DNA of 38,574 nucleotides from Mycobacterium sp. GA-2829 (GTDB lineage Bacteria > Actinomycetota > Actinomycetes > Mycobacteriales > Mycobacteriaceae), in NCBI RefSeq assembly GCF_001499965.1, contig NZ_LQIT01000048.1, forward strand, positions 1-38,574, written 5' to 3'. This document shows, piece after piece, positions 32,920 through 38,574 of this stretch (positions within the stretch are counted from its first letter, which is position 1; each line of letters starts with the position of its first letter). The notes beneath the pieces were generated by a model. That model ran no database searches, had not been told where the DNA came from, and saw only the letters and a list, made by a program, of their open reading frames with translations. The position numbers and the translations under genes are program-made.

Positions 32920-33650
32920 TGTTCACTGCGCCGCACACCCTCGTGCAGCGGCTTGTCGGGGTCGATCGCGACCCCGAGCAGTTCACACGTGCCGTTGATC
33001 GACCCGATCATGATCGTCGTCAGGTGGGCGACGAACTCCTCCGACGGCATCCGCCGCGGGCTGTCCTCCTCGGCACCCAGCCACCAGTCCGTCGCCGAGG
33101 CGATCGACCCGAACGCGGCGTAGGCAGCCAGTTCCAACGCGGCGGCGTCGAGCTCGATGTCGCGCAGCTCGTTGTCGAACAGTTCGGCCATCGCGAGCGT
33201 GATCTCGCGGCTCTCGTTGAGCGCACGCATGGTCGATTCGCTCTGTTCGGCGAAGCGGCCCTGGATCAGGAACCTGATGACGTTGGGGTGCTCGTCGACC
33301 AGCCGGACGTACTGTTCGACGCTGCGGCGGATGACCTCCCGACCCGTGTCCACCGACAGGTCGATCGACGGGAAGATCGCCGACCACAGCATGTCGCGCA
33401 GGCGCTGGCCGATGGCCTGGAAGAGGTCCGACTTGTCGGTGAAGTGCCGGTAGATCTTGGGTTTGGCGGTGCCGGCCTCTTCGGCGATCTCGCGCAGGCT
33501 GACCTCGGGACCCTGCCGGTCGATGGACCGGAATGCGGCGTCGACGATCTCGGCGCGCACCTTCTTGCGGTGCTCGCGCCAGCGCTCACTGCGCGCGTCC
33601 ACTTTGCCGCCCCGTTCAGATTCCGGGCGTGCTCTCGACCCTCGTCGCAC
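32910..33650 (-). CDS. TetR-family regulator
   Basis: A protein of up to 246 residues. The HTH lies at about residues 32-78 (EVSLREIAEEAGTAKPKIYRHF) after a basic leader, and the rest is a helical ligand domain. The GTG at 33650 gives 246 residues; a GTG at 33602, with GGGGCGG upstream, would remove 16 and is equally possible. In M. tuberculosis a TetR gene (Rv3050c) sits close to nrdF2, and this gene holds a similar place, so it may be the orthologue. It is divergent from the geranylgeranyl-reductase-type gene, which may be its target. No clear operator was found. Confidence 0.88.
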   Translation of the reverse strand: MRRGSRARPESERGGKVDARSERWREHRKKVRAEIVDAAFRSIDRQGPEVSLREIAEEAGTAKPKIYRHFTDKSDLFQAIGQRLRDMLWSAIFPSIDLSVDTGREVIRRSVEQYVRLVDEHPNVIRFLIQGRFAEQSESTMRALNESREITLAMAELFDNELRDIELDAAALELAAYAAFGSIASATDWWLGAEEDSPRRMPSEEFVAHLTTIMIGSINGTCELLGVAIDPDKPLHEGVRRSEHVA

Positions 33651-33754
33651 TCGCCCACTGTACTCGCTCGAACGTCGCTGACCTGCTCATAACCCTCGCG
33701 CATCGAGTTCGGAAAAGGGGTTTTGCCCAGGCAGCCGGGTGGGCATGCCTTCGG

Positions 33755-33760
33755 TACTAT
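33755..33760 (+). promoter_or_regulatory. -10 element of the flavoprotein gene
   Basis: TACTAT, a strong -10 match, 32 bp upstream of the ATG at 33793. A small palindrome, TGTCGCGACA (33762-33771), lies at the expected transcription start. No good -35 is seen. Confidence 0.45.
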
Positions 33761-33792
33761 CTGTCGCGACAACCCACGACGAGACGAGTTTC

Positions 33793-34974
33793 ATGACACA
33801 GAAGTACGACCTGGTGATCGCCGGCGGCGGCCCGTCGGGCTCGGCCGCGGCGTGGCAGGCGGCGCAGACCGGCGCCAAGGTGGTCGTCCTCGACAAAGCC
33901 GTCTTCCCCCGCGCCAAGCCGTGTGGCGACGGCCTGACCGCCAGAGCGGTGAGCTACCTGCAGAAAATGGGGCTGGCCGACGAGGTCGCCACCTACCACC
34001 GGGTGAACCGCGTCACGGTCTACAGCCCCAGCCAGTGGGAGCTGTCGTTCCCCAAGCGGCCCGGTATGCCCGACCACGGACACACGGTCAGCCGCGAACG
34101 CCTCGACACCACACTGCTCAAGCACGCCGAGTCCGCGGGCGCGGAGGTGCGCCAGGGCGCCGAGGTGGCCGGCCCGGAGCTGGACGCCAACGGCCGCGTG
34201 ATCGGCGTGACGCTCAAGGGCGGTGAGAAGGTCTACGGCGACGCGGTGATCGCCGCCGACGGGGCCTATTCCCCCATCAAGCGCGCGCTGAAGATCGACT
34301 CGGAGTACAACGGCTACTCGGCGATCGCGATCCGCTCGGAGATGCACGCCAACCGACCGGACTCCGACAGCCTCGACATCTATCTGAAGCTGCAGTTCCA
34401 GGGCGATCAGCTGCCCGGCTACGGCTGGGTGTTCCCGATGGGCGACGGGGTCTTCAACATCGGCCTCGGCTACGTCAACAGCTACAAGAACTGGCAGTCG
34501 ATCAACGCCACCCAATTCCTCGGCGAGTTCCTGCGCACGCTGCCGAAAGACTGGGAGCTGCCGCCGATCGAAGAGCTCAAGAAGAACAAGAGCGTACGGG
34601 CCTGGCGGCTGCCGATGGGGTTCACGGCGTGGCCGGCATGGCGTCCGGGTGTGCTGTTCACCGGCGACTCGCTGGGCGCGGGTAAGCCGGCGTCGGGTGC
34701 GGGGATCTCCAAGGCACTCGAATCCGGTTTGGCCGCAGGCGAATGCGCGATCGCGGCGCTGACCAACGGCGGTCCCGACGACTTCACGAACTACGGGCAG
34801 CGCATGGAGGCCGCGTGGGGCCGGGAGTACAAGCGCGGCCGCTACTTCCACAAGCTGGCCGGAATCCCCGCGGTCGCCAACAACGGCATCAAGTTGATCG
34901 ACAACGCCTTCTTCCGTGACCGGATGCTCAAGGCGCTGTACAAGAAAGAGCAAGGGCCACAGCACAAGTACTGA
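33793..34974 (+). CDS. Geranylgeranyl reductase family flavoprotein
   Basis: A 393-residue FAD-dependent oxidoreductase. The N-terminal dinucleotide fold is LVIAGGGPSGSAAA (residues 7-20), followed by CGDGLTARAV. The family active-site region is IAIRSEMHAN to GWVFPMGDGVFNIGLGY, and the second FAD motif FTGDSLGAGKPASGAGI is near residue 290. Family members reduce prenyl double bonds in geranylgeranyl lipids; in mycobacteria MenJ partially saturates menaquinone. It resembles MenJ-type proteins in length and motifs, but whether it is MenJ or a paralogue cannot be decided here. The ATG at 33793 is chosen because the FAD motif then begins at the usual distance. A hairpin repeat follows the stop. 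Confidence 0.9.
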   Translation: MTQKYDLVIAGGGPSGSAAAWQAAQTGAKVVVLDKAVFPRAKPCGDGLTARAVSYLQKMGLADEVATYHRVNRVTVYSPSQWELSFPKRPGMPDHGHTVSRERLDTTLLKHAESAGAEVRQGAEVAGPELDANGRVIGVTLKGGEKVYGDAVIAADGAYSPIKRALKIDSEYNGYSAIAIRSEMHANRPDSDSLDIYLKLQFQGDQLPGYGWVFPMGDGVFNIGLGYVNSYKNWQSINATQFLGEFLRTLPKDWELPPIEELKKNKSVRAWRLPMGFTAWPAWRPGVLFTGDSLGAGKPASGAGISKALESGLAAGECAIAALTNGGPDDFTNYGQRMEAAWGREYKRGRYFHKLAGIPAVANNGIKLIDNAFFRDRMLKALYKKEQGPQHKY

Positions 34975-34979
34975 CCTGA

Positions 34980-35043
34980 CGTCGACTGCACGGTTGTTGC
35001 CGCGCCCTCTCGCGGTGTGCGTACAACAACCGTGCACTCGACG
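34980..35043. repeat. Long intergenic hairpin, family copy C
   Basis: 20-bp arms (34980-34999 and 35024-35043, one mismatch) with core GCACGGTTGTTG. The 24-nt loop contains a small CCGCG/CGCGG hairpin. It lies between convergent genes and could also act as a terminator. Confidence 0.75.
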
Positions 35044-35048
35044 GGGGG

Positions 35049-35192
35049 CTAACCGAACAGCTGACCCACCTTCAGCAGCAGCTGGTAGGCGCCGTAGCCG
35101 AAGGGCACCGCGACCCACACCCACGCGAGCGCGATGTAGGCCTTGGGGACGGCGGGCGTGTAATCGTGCAGTTCGACGGGTGATTCGCTCAC
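35049..35192 (-). CDS. MFS transporter small subunit
   Basis: A 47-residue single-pass membrane protein. The start is MSESPVELHDYTPAVPKAYI-like and one hydrophobic helix (ALAWVWVAVPFGYGAYQLL) lies at about 22-40. Small proteins of this kind are encoded directly after OFA-type (oxalate/formate antiporter family) MFS genes and are annotated as their small subunit. The GTG at 35192 overlaps the transporter stop as GTGA, so the two should be made in equal amounts. Confidence 0.85.
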   Translation of the reverse strand: MSESPVELHDYTPAVPKAYIALAWVWVAVPFGYGAYQLLLKVGQLFG

Positions 35193-36574
35193 CGGTGGAC
35201 CTCCTCGAGTGCAGCGGTTGACCGATCGCGCTCGGGCTCATGCCATTTCGACGACACCGGCCGGATGAGTTCGTTGCAGACCAACGCGGTCAGCAGCAGC
35301 GCGATCATGATGGAGAACGACAGGGTGTACAGCGCGGGTCCGTCCTTACCCGCCGCCGCCTGGTGATCGGCGATCGAGTTGACGATGATCGGCCCGAGGA
35401 TGCCCGCCGCCGACCATGCCGTGAGCAGGCGGCCGTGGATGGCGCCGACCTGGAACGTGCCGAAGAGGTCGCGTAGATAGGCGGGGACGGTCGCGAAGCC
35501 CGCTCCGTAGAACGACAGGATCAGGATCGTCGCGATCAGGAACACGATCTTGTTGGAGTTCGACATCAACGTGATGGTCAGATACAGCAGCGCGCCGACG
35601 CCCAGGTAGAGCCGGTAGGCGTTCTTGCGGCCGATGACGTCCGACAGGCTCGACCACCCGATGCGGCCGAGCATGTTGCCCAGCGAGAGCATCGCGACGT
35701 ATCCCGCCGCGGCGGCCGCCAGCGCACCCGCCGCCGCACCCGACGTCGGGAAGTAGTCCTGGTAGATCGGCGAGGCCTTCTCGAGGATGCCGATGCCCGC
35801 GGTCACGTTGAAGCACAGCACCACCCACAGCAGCCAGAATTGCGGCGTCTTGATCGCGTTGTTCGCCGACACCTGACCGCCCGTGACGATCGACCCCTCC
35901 ACCACCGGCGGCGGCGCCCAGCCCTGCGGTTTCCAGTCCGCCCGCGGGACGCGGATGAGCAGCCAGCCCAGCGACATGAACACCGCGTACGCCACCCCGT
36001 GGACGAGGAAGGTCTTCGAGATGCCCGCGGTGTCGGTGCCGAAGGCGTTGAGCATCGCGGTCGACCACGGCGACGCGATGAGCGCACCGCCGCCGAACCC
36101 CATGATCGCCAGGCCCGTCGCCATCCCCGGCTTGTCGGGGAACCACTTGATCAGCGTGGACACCGGCGAGATGTAGCCGATGCCCCAGCCGATACCGCCG
36201 ATCACGCCGTAGCCGAGCAGCACCAGCCAGTACTGCCCCAGCGCCAGGCCCGCCGCCCCGACCAGCCATCCCCCGCAGAAGCAGCACATCGCCGCGAACA
36301 TCGCCTTGCGCGGGCCGTTACGGTCCACCCACGTGCCGAAGACCGCCGCCGACAGGCCGAGCATGACGATGCCGATCGTGAACGGCAGCGCGCTGAGCGT
36401 GCCGGAGATGTCGAGCGCACCTTCCAGCGGTTTCTTGAACACGCTCCACGAGTAGGCCGCGCCCACGGACAGGTGGATGGACAGCGCCGCGGGCGGCACC
36501 AGCCAGCGACTCCATCCCGGACTGGCGACGATGCGGTCGCGACTGAAGAAGGACGCTTGAGTCTCCGATGCCAT
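35189..36574 (-). CDS. OFA-family MFS transporter (oxalate/formate antiporter type)
   Basis: A 461-residue 12-helix transporter of the OFA group. It has the N-terminal LSIHLSVGAAYSWSVFKKPLE, GTWVDRNGPRKAM between helices 2 and 3, a conserved GIGWGIGYISPVSTLIKWFPDKPG segment and a second-half SDVIGRKNAY loop. Family members exchange small carboxylates; the cargo here is not known. The ATG at 36574 has AAGG about 10 nt upstream; a longer frame to 36667 runs through the promoter region. A LacI-type palindrome lies between it and the divergent gene at 36714. The small-subunit gene follows with overlap. Confidence 0.92.
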   Translation of the reverse strand: MASETQASFFSRDRIVASPGWSRWLVPPAALSIHLSVGAAYSWSVFKKPLEGALDISGTLSALPFTIGIVMLGLSAAVFGTWVDRNGPRKAMFAAMCCFCGGWLVGAAGLALGQYWLVLLGYGVIGGIGWGIGYISPVSTLIKWFPDKPGMATGLAIMGFGGGALIASPWSTAMLNAFGTDTAGISKTFLVHGVAYAVFMSLGWLLIRVPRADWKPQGWAPPPVVEGSIVTGGQVSANNAIKTPQFWLLWVVLCFNVTAGIGILEKASPIYQDYFPTSGAAAGALAAAAAGYVAMLSLGNMLGRIGWSSLSDVIGRKNAYRLYLGVGALLYLTITLMSNSNKIVFLIATILILSFYGAGFATVPAYLRDLFGTFQVGAIHGRLLTAWSAAGILGPIIVNSIADHQAAAGKDGPALYTLSFSIMIALLLTALVCNELIRPVSSKWHEPERDRSTAALEEVHR

Positions 36575-36667
36575 CGGGTGAGGCCTTCCGTTCGATTGAT
36601 CGGCGTCCCACCTGTGATCGGGCACACAAGCCGCCGGGTTCCCGCCAGACGATAGTGGAAACGGCAA

Positions 36668-36685
36668 GTTTCTTGAAACGTTTCA
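36668..36685. promoter_or_regulatory. LacI-type palindrome between divergent genes
   Basis: TGAAACGTTTCA (36674-36685) is a perfect palindrome with the central CG typical of LacI/GalR operators. It overlaps GTTTCTTGAAAC (36668-36679). No LacI-family gene is present in the window. Confidence 0.55.
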
Positions 36686-36701
36686 GGCAATCCCAAGGTT
36701 C

Positions 36702-36707
36702 TACCCT
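36702..36707 (+). promoter_or_regulatory. -10 element of a likely leaderless promoter
   Basis: TACCCT ends 6 nt before the ATG at 36714 and there is no ribosome site. The layout equals that of the YciI-like gene at 8613. Confidence 0.5.
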
Positions 36708-36713
36708 GGCGCC

Positions 36714-37274
36714 ATGCCAGGACTCGGCGCCAACGCCGCTCTTCTCCTCTCGGCAGGCGGCTCGGTACCGATGGCGCCGGGCCTGTCCGACGACGAGGTC
36801 GATCACGTCGAGTCGTCGTTCGGGTTCACGTTCGCCGACGACCACCGGGAGTTCCTGGCCACCGGGCTGCCGGTCGGCGAGGGCTGGCCGAACTGGCGCG
36901 CCGAGGGTCACCGACAGCTCGAGCGGCAGCTGCGGCTACCGGCCGACGGCATCCTGTTCGCGGTCGAGTGGAAGCAATTCTGGGACGACGGGTGGGGTGA
37001 GCGCCCGGCCCGGATGAAGGACGCCCTGCGCAGCGCGGTGTATCAGTTGGCCCGTGTGCCGCGGATGGTGCCGGTGCACGCGCACTGCTACCTGCCCGCA
37101 GGCCGCGGCTCGTCCGGGCACCCCGTGCTGTCGATCTACCAGGCCGACATCCGCGTCGTCGCCGCCGATCTCCGCGATTACGTCACCCGGCTGTCGGCGC
37201 CCGCCCCGCCGCCGGCCGCGGTGCCGACGGTCGAGTTCTGGTCTGACGCCTGCCGCCGAGACAACGGTTGTTGA
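36714..37274 (+). CDS. SMI1/KNR4-like hypothetical protein
   Basis: A 186-residue soluble protein. The segment LSDDEVDHVESSFGFTFADDHREFLATGLPVG (about residues 24-55) followed by tryptophans (WPNWR) is the usual start of the SMI1/KNR4 fold, seen in immunity proteins and in unrelated cytoplasmic proteins. The later part contains VPVHAHCYLPAGR and SIYQADIRV. No toxin gene is nearby, so an immunity role is not supported. The start is probably leaderless. The stop codon lies inside the left arm of a hairpin repeat. Confidence 0.8.
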   Translation: MPGLGANAALLLSAGGSVPMAPGLSDDEVDHVESSFGFTFADDHREFLATGLPVGEGWPNWRAEGHRQLERQLRLPADGILFAVEWKQFWDDGWGERPARMKDALRSAVYQLARVPRMVPVHAHCYLPAGRGSSGHPVLSIYQADIRVVAADLRDYVTRLSAPAPPPAAVPTVEFWSDACRRDNGC

Positions 37275-37315
37275 CGCAAATCGCCCGATTTCCGTCAACA
37301 ACCGTAGTCTCGGCG
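37254..37315. repeat. Long intergenic hairpin, family copy B
   Basis: 23-bp arms (37254-37276 and 37293-37315, one mismatch) with core GAGACTACGGTTGTTGACG. The left arm contains the stop codon of the preceding gene. It lies between convergent genes. Confidence 0.78.
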
Positions 37316-37320
37316 AGGAT

Positions 37321-38034
37321 TCAGCGGCGGCCGCGCCCCGGCCGTCCCGGCTTGCGGGCGACCTTCCCCGCGGCGGCGCGGGCGGCCTGTTTGGCGAGGG
37401 TCTTCTCCCGGGCGGTGCGTTTCGGCGCCGGTTCGGCCTGCCCGCGCGACGACCCGGGTTTGCGGCCGCGGACGATGCCGATGAACTCCTCGAGCAGCTC
37501 CGGCTGCGGGCCCGCCGGGAACGCGAGCGCCACCGGACAGCTGGGCGCGTCGGTGATCGGGCGGTAGGTGAGGTCCTTGCGGTGGTGCAGCCGGGCCAGC
37601 GACTGCGGGACGATGAGCACGCCGAGCCCGGCGGCGACGAGTTCGATTGCGGCCTCGGTGTTCTCGGGCCGGTGCTCGACGGGGACGCCGGGCGCGTCCG
37701 GCCAGTCGACGACGTGGTCCAGCGGCACCAGGGTCGGCTCGGCGGCGAGGTCGGCGGCGGTGACGGAGTCGGCGGCGCTGACGAGGTGGTCGGTCGGCAC
37801 GACGACGACGGTCGTCTCCTCGTAGAGCGGGATGACGGCGAGGCCGGAGGTGTCGGTGGGAAGCCGGAGCAGGGCAGCGTCGACGGTGCCGGCCCGCACG
37901 GCGGCGGCCGCATCCTCGGCGGGGAGCGCCGTCAACTGCAGCGGGATGTCGGGGTGGCGCTCAGCCCAGTGCCTGGCCCACTTCGCCGGTGTCCCGCCGG
38001 GGACGTATCCGAGGGTGAACCAGGGCGAAGCCAC
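37321..38034 (-). CDS. LysR-type substrate-binding domain protein lacking the HTH
   Basis: A 237-residue protein that starts directly with the LysR effector domain (FTLGYVPGGTPAKWARHWAER at residue 6). The domain runs to about residue 190, through VDAALLRLP, ETTVVVVPTDHLV and GLGVLIVPQSLA. A basic Lys/Arg/Ala-rich tail (about 195-237) follows. No winged HTH exists upstream in any frame: the GTG at 38034 is 6 nt after TAGCCT, a leaderless promoter, and the next gene begins divergently 41 bp away. The basic tail might bind nucleic acid in place of the HTH. Function is unknown. Confidence 0.85.
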   Translation of the reverse strand: MASPWFTLGYVPGGTPAKWARHWAERHPDIPLQLTALPAEDAAAAVRAGTVDAALLRLPTDTSGLAVIPLYEETTVVVVPTDHLVSAADSVTAADLAAEPTLVPLDHVVDWPDAPGVPVEHRPENTEAAIELVAAGLGVLIVPQSLARLHHRKDLTYRPITDAPSCPVALAFPAGPQPELLEEFIGIVRGRKPGSSRGQAEPAPKRTAREKTLAKQAARAAAGKVARKPGRPGRGRR

Positions 38035-38040
38035 CGCCTC

Positions 38041-38069
38041 AGGCTACCGATAGGCCTCATCGATAAGCT
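38041..38069. promoter_or_regulatory. Compact divergent pair of leaderless promoters
   Basis: TAGCCT on the minus strand (38046-38041) is 6 nt from the GTG at 38034. TAAGCT on the plus strand (38064-38069) is 6 nt from the ATG at 38076. The two -10 boxes are only 17 bp apart. Confidence 0.5.
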
Positions 38070-38075
38070 CGGGTG

Positions 38076-38462
38076 ATGAGCAGGCCGAACGCGCAGTCCA
38101 TGAAGCCCGCCACCGCGGCCAAGAAACTGGACGTGTACTTGCCCGCGACGCCGGCGGAGTTCCAGCAGAACGCGATCACCCGGGACGAACTCGCCGCGCT
38201 GCAGGCCGATCCGCCGCAGTGGCTCACCGACCTGCGCAAGAACGGTCCGCACCCGAAGAACCTCGTCGCCGCCAAGCTGGGCATCTCGATCGCCGCGCTG
38301 GCCCGCAACGGCGTCGAGAGTGCCCTCACCACTGAGCAGATCGACCAGCTGCTCGCCGACAAGCCGGAGTGGCTTGTCGCCGAACGCGAGAGTTATCAGG
38401 AGGTGCTGCGCGAACAGCGACGCCTCAAGGCGCAGCGGGCCGACCAGGCTCGCGAGAGCTGA
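38076..38462 (+). CDS. DUF5997-like protein
   Basis: A 128-residue basic cytoplasmic protein. It has an AKKLDVYLPATPAEFQ segment near residue 16, a helix-rich centre (LVAAKLGISIAALARNGVESALT, which looks like a helix-turn-helix-like unit) and a charged C-terminal helix. It matches my memory of the conserved actinobacterial family DUF5997, function unknown, commonly next to a LysR-domain protein as here. The ATG at 38076 is preferred to the GTG at 38073 because it sits 6 nt after TAAGCT. Confidence 0.8.
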   Translation: MSRPNAQSMKPATAAKKLDVYLPATPAEFQQNAITRDELAALQADPPQWLTDLRKNGPHPKNLVAAKLGISIAALARNGVESALTTEQIDQLLADKPEWLVAERESYQEVLREQRRLKAQRADQARES

Positions 38463-38491
38463 CCGCGTCGAGCGTCGGGTTGATGCACGCG

Positions 38492-38508
38492 AAACCCCGG
38501 CGGTTTCA
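38492..38508. terminator. Small hairpin after the DUF5997-like gene
   Basis: GAAACC-CCGGC-GGTTTC, a 6-bp stem 30 bp beyond the stop, with no U-run. It is a possible terminator. The remaining bases to 38574 show no gene. Confidence 0.35.
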
Positions 38509-38574
38509 AGGCGTCGTTGCAATAGCAGCTGATTCTGATGGGAAGTGCTGCTATGCCACGTCCACCGTTGTCGA

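Noticed and set aside
36714..37274. Immunity protein of a toxin system (SMI1/KNR4 fold)
   Set aside because: No toxin, polymorphic-toxin cassette or secretion gene is nearby, and the gene stands alone with its own leaderless promoter.
1..38574. Mobile element, prophage or CRISPR array
   Set aside because: No transposase, integrase, phage structural gene or regularly spaced short repeat was seen; the repeats present are palindromic operators, hairpins and one direct repeat pair.

Overview
The window looks like a piece of chromosome from a fast-growing mycobacterium (Mycolicibacterium type). The signs are high GC, an antigen-85 mycolyltransferase, an adhC closely matching the M. tuberculosis protein, a class Ib nrdF with a TetR gene nearby, an MCE protein, several leaderless TANNNT promoters 6-7 nt from a start codon, and many GTGA stop/start overlaps. 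I see no tRNA, rRNA, CRISPR array, transposase or phage gene.

Region 1 (1-8.9 kb) is a nitrogen-scavenging locus. A four-gene operon on the minus strand (two DUF1989 proteins, a biotin-dependent urea/guanidine carboxylase, allophanate hydrolase) has every junction overlapping by 4 bp. A TetR gene, a truncated peptide-type ABC ATPase gene and a YciI-like gene flank it. Four copies of CTGTCR-NN-YGACAG lie only in the two divergent promoter regions, so one TetR probably controls all of them. DUF1989 pairs next to such a carboxylase are known as carboxyguanidine deiminase, so guanidine is at least as likely a substrate as urea.

Region 2 (9-15.4 kb) holds adhC, an antigen 85 (Ag85C-like) gene, a small lipoprotein/membrane-protein pair, an MHS-type transporter, an SDR and a LysR regulator with a textbook T-N11-A box.

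Region 3 (15.3-24.4 kb) is a catabolic cluster: FAH-family hydrolase, FAD aromatic hydroxylase, acetoacetyl-CoA synthetase, TetR and a fused indolepyruvate:ferredoxin oxidoreductase. Four 21-bp sites of the form CTCTTGAC-N5-GTCAAGAG sit at its four promoters. At two of them the site starts inside the -10 box with identical geometry.

Region 4 (24.4-29 kb) has an acyl-CoA dehydrogenase divergent from a TetR gene, then a VOC dioxygenase-YceI-MCE operon. Both promoter regions carry paired GTTTGATA-N4-TATCAAAC operators spaced exactly 21 bp, tying the two units into one regulon.

Region 5 (29-38.6 kb) holds a decayed stretch, a lipoprotein gene flanked by a 20-bp direct repeat, nrdF with tandem NrdR boxes, a class III cyclase, TetR, a geranylgeranyl-reductase-type flavoprotein, an OFA-type MFS with its 47-residue small subunit, an SMI1/KNR4-like protein, a LysR-type protein lacking its DNA-binding domain, and a DUF5997-like protein. 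Three related long intergenic hairpins (near 11.27, 35.01 and 37.28 kb) form a small repeat family.

The most notable result is that three separate palindromic operator sets, each repeated at several promoters, assign three local TetR proteins to three small regulons. This is inferred from sequence only.
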